Shown here piece by piece: positions 47,704-55,915 of a stretch of DNA of 55,915 nucleotides (position 1 is the stretch's first letter; each line of letters starts with the position of its first letter). Below the pieces are notes generated by a model. That model saw only the letters and a program-made list of their open reading frames with translations. It did not search any database and was not told the origin of the DNA. The translations under genes were made by a program, and so were the position numbers. The DNA lies in NCBI GenBank assembly GCA_902594275.1, contig CACJLQ010000007.1, positions 1 to 55,915 of the forward strand, in the 5' to 3' direction. The stretch comes from an uncultured Litorivicinus sp. (lineage in GTDB: Bacteria > Pseudomonadota > Gammaproteobacteria > Pseudomonadales > Litorivicinaceae).

Positions 47704-49032
47704 TTGAAAATCCATATTCTCGGAATCTGCGGTACGTTTATGGGTGGCCTAGCACGACTTTGCTGCCAAAAGGGTTGGGACGTGACGGGCTCAGACCAGC
47801 ATGTGTATCCCCCGATGTCAGATCAGCTTCGAGATGCTGGGATTGTTCTGCATGAGGGCTTTGACACCAGCGTTCTGACTGATGATCTCGACATGGTTGT
47901 CATTGGAAATGCTATGTCGCGCGGTAACCCGGTCGTTGAAGCTGTTTTGGATCGGAAAATCCCATTTGTTTCTGGTCCTGAGTTGCTCGGCCATCTGACG
48001 ACTGATATGACGGTACTCGCAGTCTCGGGCACCCATGGCAAAACCACGACAACCAGCATGCTTGCATGGATTTTGGAGTCCCAAGGTTTGGAGCCAGGAT
48101 TTTTGATTGGCGGTGTTCCCCGAAATTTTGGTGTGTCAGCTCGCATCGGCAGTGGACACTATTTTGTGGTGGAGGCGGACGAATATGACACCGCATTTTT
48201 TGATAAACGATCAAAATTTGTACACTACCACCCTGATATTTTGGGGATCAACAATTTAGAGTTTGATCACGCTGATATTTTTTCCGACCTTGCGGCGATT
48301 GAGATGCAATTTCACTACGTCATTCGCCGCGTTCCGGGGTCTGGTTGTGTGATCAGTCGATCCGGGGTTGAGGCGATCGAGCGCGTCTTGGCCCGTGGTT
48401 GCTGGTCTCGCCAGAAACGCGTTGGACACGATACAGAGCTTGAATTCATTGCAAAATCGAATGAGTTGGTTAGTGAGGAGCTTGATCAATTCATCCAATG
48501 GACTATGCGTGGGACTCATAACGCACAGAATGCAGAGCTTGCTGTCGCAATGGCGCATGCGGTCGAGTTACCGGTAAGCCAGTCATTCAGTGCGCTTGCC
48601 TCTTTTGAAGGCGTCGCTCGCCGACTGAACCTGTTGTATGAGACAGATTATTTGAAGATTTGGGATGATTTTGCGCATCATCCAACGGCGATCGAAACAA
48701 CGCTTCATGCACTCAGTGAACCCGGTGCAACGCATGGTCCGTTGATTGCGGTGATTGAGTTACGATCGAACACGATGAAGGCAGGTATTCACGGCAGTGC
48801 ACTGTTGGAGTCAACCGCCTGTGCTGATCGCGTCATTTGGGTGTTGTCGACTGAAACTGACTGGGATACTTCTGTACTTGAGCGATCGAATGGGACCTCG
48901 AGTGTCGTGGCTGATGTGTTGAGTCTGGAACATGAGTTGGTTGGACAAACCACCGGGCAAATCGTATTTATGTCTAACGGCGGATTTTCTGGGATCCAAA
49001 GTCGAGTGGTTGACCGCTTAAATGAGCGTTGA
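47704..49032 (+). CDS. mpl: UDP-MurNAc:L-Ala-gamma-D-Glu-meso-DAP ligase
   Basis: Mpl attaches recycled murein tripeptide to UDP-MurNAc. The 442-residue Mur ligase shows IHILGICGTFMGGLARLCCQ at the N-terminus, the ATP loop VSGTHGKTTTTSMLAWILES near residues 107-126, VVEADEYDTAFFDKRSKFVH, LEFDHADIF and DDFAHHPTAIETTL. It starts with TTG at 47704 with GAGAGA upstream. The start of the next gene is close to or overlaps its stop. Confidence 0.94.
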   Translation: MKIHILGICGTFMGGLARLCCQKGWDVTGSDQHVYPPMSDQLRDAGIVLHEGFDTSVLTDDLDMVVIGNAMSRGNPVVEAVLDRKIPFVSGPELLGHLTTDMTVLAVSGTHGKTTTTSMLAWILESQGLEPGFLIGGVPRNFGVSARIGSGHYFVVEADEYDTAFFDKRSKFVHYHPDILGINNLEFDHADIFSDLAAIEMQFHYVIRRVPGSGCVISRSGVEAIERVLARGCWSRQKRVGHDTELEFIAKSNELVSEELDQFIQWTMRGTHNAQNAELAVAMAHAVELPVSQSFSALASFEGVARRLNLLYETDYLKIWDDFAHHPTAIETTLHALSEPGATHGPLIAVIELRSNTMKAGIHGSALLESTACADRVIWVLSTETDWDTSVLERSNGTSSVVADVLSLEHELVGQTTGQIVFMSNGGFSGIQSRVVDRLNER

Positions 49033-49096
49033 AAAATTTCGAAACATCCGCACAGTAAATTGCATGATTTTTGAATCAATCCGGCCAGAGGTTGCT

Positions 49097-49666
49097 GTGA
49101 CTAAACCGCTCTTCCCATTACCACTGGTCTTGTTTCCAGGCGGTCGGCTCCCGCTTCAGATTTTTGAAGCGCGATACTTGGACATGGTCGGTTCATGCAT
49201 GCGAGAAGGTGGGAACTTCATTGTGACAATGTCACGGTCTGAAGGGTTCGCGGATCTCGGTTGTGAAGTCTCGATTCGTGATTTCGATCAGTTAAGCAAT
49301 GGACTACTCGGAATTCTTGCTGTCGGAGAGCGCAAACAGCAGCTATTTAATCCGAGGCAGTGTGAGGATGGCTTATGGATTGCCGATGCAGCAGATATTC
49401 CCATGGAGGTGTCTGTTGAGGTACCTGCCGAGCATTCCGGTCTGGTTGAGTTACTGAAGAGTCTTCAGGTCCATCCAGCCGTGCGGGGCTTATACAGCGA
49501 TATTGATTATACCGACGCAACTGAAGTGAGTGCGCGCCTCACTGAACTTTTACCCCTTGATAATGAAGTGAAGCAGTCATTTTTTGAGATCAGTGACCCA
49601 CTACTGAGACTGACTGAATTAGAGGCCGAGGTGACAAAACTCCAAATTCAAGGGCGTGGCGCCTGA
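49097..49666 (+). CDS. LON peptidase substrate-binding domain protein
   Basis: A 189-residue protein consisting of the Lon N-terminal (LAN) domain without ATPase or protease; function unknown. It opens TKPLFPLPLVLFPGGRLPLQ and continues IFEARYLDMVGSCMREGG, the standard motif of this family, then GLLGILAVGERKQQLF. I prefer GTG 49097 with AGAGG 5 bases upstream. The in-frame ATG at 49022 overlapping mpl by 11 bp is possible and would add 25 residues unlike the family. Confidence 0.88.
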   Translation: MTKPLFPLPLVLFPGGRLPLQIFEARYLDMVGSCMREGGNFIVTMSRSEGFADLGCEVSIRDFDQLSNGLLGILAVGERKQQLFNPRQCEDGLWIADAADIPMEVSVEVPAEHSGLVELLKSLQVHPAVRGLYSDIDYTDATEVSARLTELLPLDNEVKQSFFEISDPLLRLTELEAEVTKLQIQGRGA

Positions 49667-49715
49667 TATCCGATCACAACCCACTGTATAATCTGGGGAT
49701 GACAGTGGAGCAATC

Positions 49716-50963
49716 ATGAACTACCAACAAATGGCTGAACAAGCCAAAGCGGTGCGAACTACCATAGCGACCGCATCGACCAACACCAAAAATGCAGCAC
49801 TTTTAGCGATCCGTGATGCAATAACAGGGTCGCGCTCTCAAATTCTTAAAGCGAATCAGAAAGACCTTGAGGCGGGCCGGAATAACGGGCTTGATGAAGC
49901 ATTACTTGACCGCCTGGAGTTAAATAATGTCCGTATCGACGCGATGATTGAGGGTGTTGACCAAATTGTTGCTTTACCTGATCCGGTTGGTGAAGTTTCT
50001 TGTATGACGCGTCGTCCATCGGGAATTGAAGTCGGACTCATGCGACAGCCACTCGGTGTGATTGGGATTATTTATGAGTCACGTCCGAACGTGACCATCG
50101 ATGCAGCTGCTCTCTGTCTGAAATCAGGAAATGCGTGTGTTTTAAGAGGCGGTAGTGAAGCGTTTTACTCCAATCAGGCAATTGCCCAATGTATCGCTGA
50201 TGGCTTGACATCGGTTGGTCTGCCAGCGGCGTGTGTCCAAGTGGCACCAACCGCAGATCGTGAGTTCGTCGGTGCAATGATTGGAGGCGATCATCCGATG
50301 TGTGATGTGATCGTTCCTCGTGGTGGTAAGGGTTTAATTGAACGTATTTCAAAAGAAGCAACAGTGCCTGTCATAAAGCACTTAGATGGCAATTGTCATG
50401 TCTATGTCGACGCAGAAAGTGATCAGCAACAGGCACTTCAAATACTTGAAAATGCGAAGACTCATCGTTACGGCGTTTGCAACGCTGCGGAGTCATTTTT
50501 AATTCACGAAGCCGTGGTCAAGACATTACTTCCAGCACTCGAAGCAGTCCTGAAACCTTTTACGGTTGAGATCCGTGGATGTGAGCGCGTCTGTGCGATC
50601 TTGTCTTCAGCATCAAGTGCCACCGAAGACGATTGGTATGAAGAATACCTCGGCCCTGTGGTTGCCATTAAGGCGGTGTCATCAGTGGATGAGGCTATCG
50701 AGCACATCAATCATTATGGCTCGCACCACACTGACGCAATCCTATCGACAAACTATGGAACCGTGCGTCATTTCATGCGGACAGTTGACTCGTCTTCGGT
50801 CATTGCTAATGCATCGACGCGGTTTGCGGATGGATTTGAATATGGGCTTGGCGCGGAAATCGGTATTTCGACTGACCGCATTCATGCACGCGGGCCGGTC
50901 GGTTTGGAAGGCCTAACGAATCAAAAATGGATCGTTTTTGGAGAAGGGCAGGTGCGCGCTTAG
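49716..50963 (+). CDS. proA: Glutamate-5-semialdehyde dehydrogenase (gamma-glutamyl phosphate reductase)
   Basis: ProA reduces gamma-glutamyl phosphate in proline synthesis. The 415-residue protein has [20 protein letters not shown] near residues 108-127, [16 protein letters not shown], the catalytic cysteine in [17 protein letters not shown], and [20 protein letters not shown] close to the end. ATG 49716 follows the LON-domain gene by 49 bp. Its TAG overlaps the proposed nadD GTG. Confidence 0.97.
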   Translation: MNYQQMAEQAKAVRTTIATASTNTKNAALLAIRDAITGSRSQILKANQKDLEAGRNNGLDEALLDRLELNNVRIDAMIEGVDQIVALPDPVGEVSCMTRRPSGIEVGLMRQPLGVIGIIYESRPNVTIDAAALCLKSGNACVLRGGSEAFYSNQAIAQCIADGLTSVGLPAACVQVAPTADREFVGAMIGGDHPMCDVIVPRGGKGLIERISKEATVPVIKHLDGNCHVYVDAESDQQQALQILENAKTHRYGVCNAAESFLIHEAVVKTLLPALEAVLKPFTVEIRGCERVCAILSSASSATEDDWYEEYLGPVVAIKAVSSVDEAIEHINHYGSHHTDAILSTNYGTVRHFMRTVDSSSVIANASTRFADGFEYGLGAEIGISTDRIHARGPVGLEGLTNQKWIVFGEGQVRA

Positions 50964-51583
50964 TGCAGGTGCTGTTTGGTGGAACTTTTGATCCTGTTCA
51001 TAACGGCCATGTCATGATGGTGGAGAGCTTATTGCGCGCCTTCCCGACTGCAACTGTTCATGTGATACCCAATCATCAGCCATTGTATCGAGCGTGCATG
51101 GCATCGTCTGAACATCGATTAGCGATGCTTAAAGCAGCGATAGATGGAAAGTCTCGAGCGGTAGTTAATGAGATTGAGCTTGATCGCAGTGGACCAAGCT
51201 ATACGGTAGACACACTGCGGGTGTTCAGGGAACAGTTTGGTATAGATGAATCGCTAGTTTTCTGCTTGGGCGCCGATGCGGCCGGTGCGGTTGATCAGTG
51301 GTATCGACCTGAATTACTCGCTGAGCTCAGCCATCTATGCATCCTCAATCGGGCGGATCAGCGCGTTGAGATCCCCCAGAGCTTATCTGCTTATCGATGG
51401 ACCGATGATCTGTGTGAAATGCGCGAAATCGGCCGTGGTTTGCTTGCGTTTTTAGACTCGCCAAATGTTCCGGTTTCATCAACTGTTGTGCGAGAGCTGA
51501 TTGCAAAAAATGAGTCCAGACTTCCCGTACCTTCGAAAATTGCTGACTATATCAGGCAGCACCGTTTGTATCAGGACGCTTAA
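50963..51583 (+). CDS. nadD: Nicotinate-nucleotide adenylyltransferase
   Basis: NadD makes deamido-NAD from nicotinate mononucleotide and ATP. The 206-residue protein has [20 protein letters not shown] with the HxGH motif at residues 14-17, a GPSYTVDTLRVFREQFG segment, FCLGADAAGAVDQWYRPE, and the C-terminal VPVSSTVVRELIA. GTG 50963 overlaps the proA stop (TAGTG). A longer frame from 50927 lies inside proA. rsfS is coupled by TAATG. Confidence 0.94.
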   Translation: MQVLFGGTFDPVHNGHVMMVESLLRAFPTATVHVIPNHQPLYRACMASSEHRLAMLKAAIDGKSRAVVNEIELDRSGPSYTVDTLRVFREQFGIDESLVFCLGADAAGAVDQWYRPELLAELSHLCILNRADQRVEIPQSLSAYRWTDDLCEMREIGRGLLAFLDSPNVPVSSTVVRELIAKNESRLPVPSKIADYIRQHRLYQDA

Positions 51584-51942
51584 TGACTGAAGAAATTGAT
51601 TTGACCCAACCGATCGTTGACGCCCTTGAGGATCTGAAAGCCTTGGATATTCGAATTGTTGATGTGAGAGGGCAGACCTTTGTTACCGATTGGTTGGTGA
51701 TTGCCAGTGGAACATCAAGTCGTCATGTGAAGTCTCTTGCCGATCATGTCGCTCAGGAAATGAAAGTGAAGCATGGCGTGGGTGCCCTTGGTAGTGAGGG
51801 TGCTGATGCGGCTGAATGGGTCTTGGTTGATTTCGATTCAGTTGTCCTTCATGTCATGCAGCCGCCGATTCGTGAGTTCTTTGATCTTGAAAGACTCTGG
51901 GATCGTCGCGGCCGAGAGACGGCTGAGGACAACGAGCATTAA
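51583..51942 (+). CDS. rsfS: Ribosome silencing factor RsfS
   Basis: RsfS binds L14 on the 50S subunit and blocks subunit joining under starvation. The 119-residue protein shows VDALEDLKALDIRIVDVRGQ, TDWLVIASGTSSRHVKSLAD and WVLVDFDSVVLHVMQPPIRE FF (FYDLE-type end, here FFDLERLW). It is coupled to nadD and rlmH by TAATG overlaps at both ends. Confidence 0.96.
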   Translation: MTEEIDLTQPIVDALEDLKALDIRIVDVRGQTFVTDWLVIASGTSSRHVKSLADHVAQEMKVKHGVGALGSEGADAAEWVLVDFDSVVLHVMQPPIREFFDLERLWDRRGRETAEDNEH

Positions 51943-52403
51943 TGGCGGAGGTACGGTTAATAACGATCGGACAAAAGATGCCAACTTGGGTTTCTGATGC
52001 CTGCGCCGATTATTTATCGCGGTTCCGACACCAATTTAAACTGCAGATTGAGGAAATCACGGCATCGAAGAAAGCCGGTGCTGAAGCGCAAGCAGAACAT
52101 CAAAATAAACTGCTCGACCGTTTGAAAGCTAATGATTTTTTAATCCTTTTGGACGAACGCGGACGGTTATACTCTACCTCTGAGTTAGCAGATCAAATCA
52201 CTCAGTGGGAACTCTTGGGCCGTTCTTTGGTCTTTGCTATAGGCGGCGCAGATGGATGGTGTGAGAACATGAGGCAGCGGGCAGACAGTCAGTGGAGTTT
52301 GTCTAAACTGGTCTTTCCCCATCCGCTGGCCCGAGTCATTGTTGTTGAACAACTGTATCGAGCGGATAGTGTCCGGCAAGGACATCCATACCACAGGAGT
52401 TAG
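51942..52403 (+). CDS. rlmH: 23S rRNA pseudouridine(1915) N3-methyltransferase RlmH
   Basis: RlmH, a SPOUT methyltransferase, methylates pseudouridine 1915 of 23S rRNA on assembled 70S ribosomes. The 153-residue protein shows VRLITIGQKMPTWVSDACAD, ILLDERGRLYSTSELADQI, VFAIGGADGWCENMR and the knot end LSKLVFPHPLARVIVVEQLY RA. mrdA follows 2 bp later; rsfS-rlmH-mrdA-mrdB is a classical operon. Confidence 0.96.
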   Translation: MAEVRLITIGQKMPTWVSDACADYLSRFRHQFKLQIEEITASKKAGAEAQAEHQNKLLDRLKANDFLILLDERGRLYSTSELADQITQWELLGRSLVFAIGGADGWCENMRQRADSQWSLSKLVFPHPLARVIVVEQLYRADSVRQGHPYHRS

Positions 52404-52405
52404 GG

Positions 52406-54292
52406 TTGGAATTTTCAACCGGTGTTCGTGAAAAGAATCTCATCCAGTCGCGAGTCGTTGTTGCCGCTCTGGGTGGTTTAGTTCTTCTGTCGCTACTCTT
52501 CGCAAGACTGATTTGGCTTCAATTGGTTGAAACAGAGCGATTTCAAACGGCGTCCGAAGCAAACCGATTACAAACACTGCCAGTTGGACCTGCACGCGGC
52601 CTGATCATCGACCGTAATGGCGTGGTGTTAGCCGAGAACCGGCCCAACCTTCAGTTGTTGTTGATTCCGGAAGAGGTAACCGATTTAGACGAGCTGATTG
52701 CAGAGGTCCGACAGCGTATTGAATTCACCGATAGCGACGCAGAGCGTTTTGCTAAAAACTTGAAAACCCGTCGTAGGCCCCGTGATCTAGTCGTCGTCAA
52801 AGATGATTTATCGGAATCTGATGCGGCACGGATTGCGGTTGATCTATTTCGGTTTCCGGGACTGCAAATGGAGGCTCGGCCAACCCGCTACTATCCGTAT
52901 GGTGGTTTGACGGCTCATAGTCTTGGATATGTCGGGCGATTATCACTTGATGAATTGAAACGGATTGAAGAAGGCCGCTACGCCGGCACAGAGACCATTG
53001 GTAAATTAGGGATCGAGAAAGCCTATGAAGATGCGTTGTTAGGTCAGGTCGGTGTTGAGCGGGTCGAGACGAGCGCTCGTGGTCAGATTATGCGGTCAGT
53101 GGATCGAGAGGACCCGGTACCCGGTGCAGACATCCCTTTGCATCTGGATATTGGGTTGACTGCCAAACTGTATGACGTCCTCGGAGATAGACGCGGAGCG
53201 ATCGTTGCGATTGATCCAATGAACGGTGGCATTTTAGGACTTGCCAGTGCGCCGACCTATGATGCGAACTCATTCATTGGTGGGATCAGTCAGGCTGAAT
53301 ACTCGGCACTTCAAGTTGATCGCGATACGCCGTTATTTAATCGCGCTTTGCGTGGACAATATCCTCCGGGGTCGACGATCAAACCGATGATTGGCCTGGT
53401 CGGCTTGCACTATGGTGCAGTGAGTTGGAAGTCAGAATATTTTTCTCGAGGCTTTTTTCAGTTGCCAGGAAACGAACACAAATATCGCGATTGGAAGGAG
53501 TGGGGTCACGGTCGGGTTAACATGGACAAGGCGATCATCGAGTCATGCGACACCTATTTTTATGACATGGCTGTGAGACTTGGGATCGACCAAATGTCTG
53601 AGGGTATGAAACATTTTGGATTCGGACGTCGGCAGGGTCGCGATATTCAAGGTGATCTGCCCGGAATTCTTCCAAGTCGAGACTGGAAACGCGCTGCCAG
53701 AAATGAGTCATGGTATCTCGGGGAGACAGTGATCTCTGGAATTGGTCAAGGGTTTTGGGTGACAACGCCATTGCAACTTGCTGCAGCAACAACAGCAACA
53801 GCACGTCGTGGGAATTTTATCGAACCGCATTTCTCGGTGCTTGAAGATGTCGACGCGGGCGCTCCCGTACCTTTAGGCACGTCGATGGACTGGGAACGGA
53901 TGATTGATGCGATGGAAGGCGTCCTGCATGGTGAAACTGGAACAGCGCGCGATGCGGCTCGTAGTCTGAATTACCGGATTGCAGGTAAAACTGGGACAGC
54001 ACAAGTGGTGAGTATTGGGCAGGAAGAGGAGTATGACGCGGACGAGATTGAAGAGCGTTTTCGTGACCACGCACTATTTGTTGGATTTGCGCCTGCAGAT
54101 GCGCCTCGGATCGTGGTTGCACTGATTATCGAGAATGGAGGATCGGGTGGTTCAACAGCTGCGCCTGCTGCTCGAAAAGTATTCGATTATTGGTTGCTCG
54201 ACCGTAATGGAGGTGCAAGCCCGCCAGATTTCGATTACATCGCAACAATCAATCAACGCGTTCTCGAACCAAATCATGCTGACAGCAACTGA
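52406..54292 (+). CDS. mrdA: Penicillin-binding protein 2 (elongation-specific transpeptidase)
   Basis: PBP2 cross-links peptidoglycan during rod elongation with RodA and MreBCD. The 628-residue protein has an N-terminal membrane anchor (about residues 14-33, RVVVAALGGLVLLSLLFARL), a pedestal domain (VGPARGLIIDRNGVVLAENR), then the transpeptidase with catalytic Ser in PPGSTIKPMIG, SCDTYFYDMA and KTGTAQV. TTG 52406 has AGGAG about 6 bases upstream. It overlaps mrdB by 17 bp. Confidence 0.97.
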   Translation: MEFSTGVREKNLIQSRVVVAALGGLVLLSLLFARLIWLQLVETERFQTASEANRLQTLPVGPARGLIIDRNGVVLAENRPNLQLLLIPEEVTDLDELIAEVRQRIEFTDSDAERFAKNLKTRRRPRDLVVVKDDLSESDAARIAVDLFRFPGLQMEARPTRYYPYGGLTAHSLGYVGRLSLDELKRIEEGRYAGTETIGKLGIEKAYEDALLGQVGVERVETSARGQIMRSVDREDPVPGADIPLHLDIGLTAKLYDVLGDRRGAIVAIDPMNGGILGLASAPTYDANSFIGGISQAEYSALQVDRDTPLFNRALRGQYPPGSTIKPMIGLVGLHYGAVSWKSEYFSRGFFQLPGNEHKYRDWKEWGHGRVNMDKAIIESCDTYFYDMAVRLGIDQMSEGMKHFGFGRRQGRDIQGDLPGILPSRDWKRAARNESWYLGETVISGIGQGFWVTTPLQLAAATTATARRGNFIEPHFSVLEDVDAGAPVPLGTSMDWERMIDAMEGVLHGETGTARDAARSLNYRIAGKTGTAQVVSIGQEEEYDADEIEERFRDHALFVGFAPADAPRIVVALIIENGGSGGSTAAPAARKVFDYWLLDRNGGASPPDFDYIATINQRVLEPNHADSN

Positions 54293-55412
54293 AACAGGAC
54301 ATATCGAGTCATTCAAACCGAAGCGTTTTGCACAACGCTATGGCGTCGATCCGTTGCTCACGTTGTTTGTTTTAATCACCACCTTGTATGGCTTGATCAT
54401 CTTGTATTCGGCATCGGGGCAAAGTTTGCCAATGGTGCTGCGTCAAGGCGCGCATGTCGTTGTTGGGATTGCGATCATGGCGCTGCTGTCACAAGTACGA
54501 CGTGATGTCATTATTCAAGTGACACCGTTCGTCTTTCTATTCGCTGCATTACTTTTGGTGGCAGTCCTGCTTTTCGGGGTTGGGGCGAAAGGAGCTCAGC
54601 GTTGGCTTGATCTACCAGGGCTGCCACGATTTCAGCCATCAGAATTGATGAAGGTAGCGCTGCCGGCTATGGTTGCATGGTGGCTCACTCGACAGAAGCT
54701 TCCGCCATCGATTTCGCAGTTGGTGATTGCGGCTGTTTTAATTGTTGTTCCTGTTGCTTTGATCGCAAAACAACCTGATCTCGGGACCAGCATTATTATC
54801 GCTGGCTCTGGTTTTTTTGCGATTTTTCTCGCGGGAATATCGTGGCGATTATTAGCGATGCTCGGTGGCTTCGGTCTGTTGGCTTTGCCTGTTCTGTGGA
54901 TGGTCATGCACGATTACCAGCGAGCTCGAGTGATGACACTGATAGACCCGCAAAGCGATCCGTTAGGAGCTGGATGGAATACGATCCAAGCGATGACAGC
55001 CCTGGGTTCTGGAGGGATGTTTGGCAAGGGCTATGCGGCAGGGACGCAGGCCCAGCTGAAGTTTCTTCCTGAGTCACACACCGATTTTATTGTGGCAGTA
55101 CTTGGTGAGGAAATGGGGTTTGTCGGTATCAGCATTTTGCTCATCCTCTATGCGTTGATCCTTGGCCGTTGTTTGGTCTTGACGATGCGTGCGCAAGGGA
55201 ACTTCGGGAGGCTTCTTTCTGGTTCAATCACATTCACTTTCTTCGTTTACGTCTTCGTCAATGTGGGAATGGTTTGTGGAGTTTTGCCTGTAGTGGGTGT
55301 GCCTTTACCATTAATTAGTTATGGTGGAACGTCAATTGTCTCGTTGTTGATTGGTTTTGGTTTGATTATGTCGATGCAGCGGACGAAGCGGATACTTTCA
55401 GGGGAGTCATGA
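54276..55412 (+). CDS. mrdB: Rod shape-determining protein RodA (peptidoglycan glycosyltransferase)
   Basis: RodA is the SEDS-family glycan polymerase of the elongasome. The 378-residue membrane protein has about ten helices and SEDS motifs: GAKGAQRWLDLPGLPRFQPSELMK (split here for length as GAQRWLDLPG and FQPSELMK), LIAKQPDLGTSIII, GWNTIQAMTALGSGGMFGKG, LPESHTDFIVAVLGEEMGF and PLPLISYGGTSIVS. ATG 54276 lies inside the mrdA end; the earlier ATG frame is deep in mrdA and is rejected. Confidence 0.96.
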   Translation: MLTATETGHIESFKPKRFAQRYGVDPLLTLFVLITTLYGLIILYSASGQSLPMVLRQGAHVVVGIAIMALLSQVRRDVIIQVTPFVFLFAALLLVAVLLFGVGAKGAQRWLDLPGLPRFQPSELMKVALPAMVAWWLTRQKLPPSISQLVIAAVLIVVPVALIAKQPDLGTSIIIAGSGFFAIFLAGISWRLLAMLGGFGLLALPVLWMVMHDYQRARVMTLIDPQSDPLGAGWNTIQAMTALGSGGMFGKGYAAGTQAQLKFLPESHTDFIVAVLGEEMGFVGISILLILYALILGRCLVLTMRAQGNFGRLLSGSITFTFFVYVFVNVGMVCGVLPVVGVPLPLISYGGTSIVSLLIGFGLIMSMQRTKRILSGES

Positions 55413-55915
55413 TGCGGATATTTCCGGTAGTTGTGATCATGTTGGGTCTCGTTGGGTTAAACATCCCGACTGTTTCAGCGAACTATGCAGAACGAGCTGA
55501 GGTTCAAGCGATGGCTGATCGTCTCGCTGAGAAAGGCCTTGATCGAAATGAAGTGATCAAAGTCATGGCAGAAGCCAAGCGCTTGGATTCGGTGATCAAG
55601 GCAATGAATCGTCCAGCAGAACGGAAGCAGTGGAAGGATTATCGGCCAATATTCTTGAAGAAAGCACGTGTGGAAGCCGCGACGCGCTTTTACCAAACAC
55701 ATCGCGAGACGTTGGAGCGGGCTGAAGCTGAGCTTGGTGTGCCGGTTGATGTGATTTTAGCCATCATCGGAGTCGAGACTTACTACGGGAAGAATAAAGG
55801 GAGTTTCAGAGCGTTGGATGCACTTGCGACACTTGGTCTTGATTACCCTAAGCGTGCTAAGTTTTTTTTAGGGGAGCTAGAATCCTTATTTCTTCTTGGT
55901 CAAGAGGAGAATTTG
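55412..55915 (+). CDS. mltB: Lytic murein transglycosylase B (partial, C-terminus beyond window)
   Basis: Start of an MltB-family lytic transglycosylase that cuts peptidoglycan glycan strands. The visible 168 codons open with a signal peptide (MRIFPVVVIMLGLVGLNIPT then VSAN). They continue through WKDYRPIFLKKARVEAATRF and reach the catalytic glutamate in VILAIIGVETYYGKNKGSFR, with ALATLGLDYPKRAKFF after it. AGGGGAG lies 5 bases before ATG 55412; an ATG one codon earlier overlaps the mrdB stop. No lipobox cysteine is seen, so this is a soluble or periplasmic form like Pseudomonas SltB1. The gene runs off the right edge. Confidence 0.93.
   Translation, partial: MRIFPVVVIMLGLVGLNIPTVSANYAERAEVQAMADRLAEKGLDRNEVIKVMAEAKRLDSVIKAMNRPAERKQWKDYRPIFLKKARVEAATRFYQTHRETLERAEAELGVPVDVILAIIGVETYYGKNKGSFRALDALATLGLDYPKRAKFFLGELESLFLLGQEENL

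Overview
The window is a gene-dense (about 50% GC) stretch of a gammaproteobacterial chromosome. It holds 58 coding genes (two cut by the window edges), one frameshifted gene, one tRNA and one probable small regulatory RNA. Nearly every gene is a core housekeeping gene whose protein reads as gammaproteobacterial, and the gene order closely resembles three blocks I recall from Pseudomonas aeruginosa, here joined together. This points to a relative in the Pseudomonadales/Oceanospirillales area. I cannot name the genus. There are no insertion sequences, phage genes or CRISPR arrays.

Layout. (1) 1-13992: smpB(-), ratA, rnfH, bamE(-), fur, an SbtA-type bicarbonate permease, recN(-), the chaperone set grpE-dnaK-dnaJ, then dapB-carA-carB-greA. 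(2) 13993-29656: yhbY(-), then a long forward array rlmE-ftsH-folP-glmM-tpiA-secG-tRNA-Leu(GAG), a frameshifted dgkA, a small orphan gene, and the translation operon rimP-nusA-infB-rbfA-truB-rpsO-pnp. (3) 29661-36268, all on the minus strand and transcribed in the order dksA, gluQ, a CbrB-like sigma-54 activator, a CrcZ-like RNA, pcnB, folK, panB, panC. (4) 36359-38210 forward: an aminotransferase and sfsA. (5) 38207-45906 minus: standalone DsbD alpha domain, aroQ, accB, accC, prmA, dusB, fis, purH, purD. (6) 45974-55915 mostly forward: DUF2333 protein, ppa(-), mpl, LON-domain protein, proA, nadD, rsfS, rlmH, then the rod-shape genes mrdA-mrdB-mltB.

The most interesting locus is 33163-34925. 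In Pseudomonas the sensor kinase CbrA, the sigma-54 activator CbrB and the Hfq-sequestering RNA CrcZ sit in order between gluQ and pcnB and control carbon catabolite repression. Here cbrA is absent from its expected place: only about 34 bp separate gluQ and cbrB. The CbrB receiver domain carries Glu where the phosphorylated Asp should be, and Val where the switch Thr/Ser should be. The otherwise gene-free gap before pcnB holds a well-formed sigma-54 promoter, four GTAAC/GTTAC half-sites upstream of it, a roughly 278-nt transcript body with hairpins alternating with A-rich AANAANAA-type stretches, and a strong terminator. I read this as a kinase-independent, possibly constitutively active CbrB driving a divergent CrcZ. 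The sequence features are direct observations; the regulatory reading is inference.

Other points: a DsbD reduced to its N-terminal domain, a very short Fis, a 125-bp convergent overlap of rnfH and bamE, two convergent gene pairs that share a TTAA stop, and frequent TTG/GTG starts (17 of 58 by my start choices).
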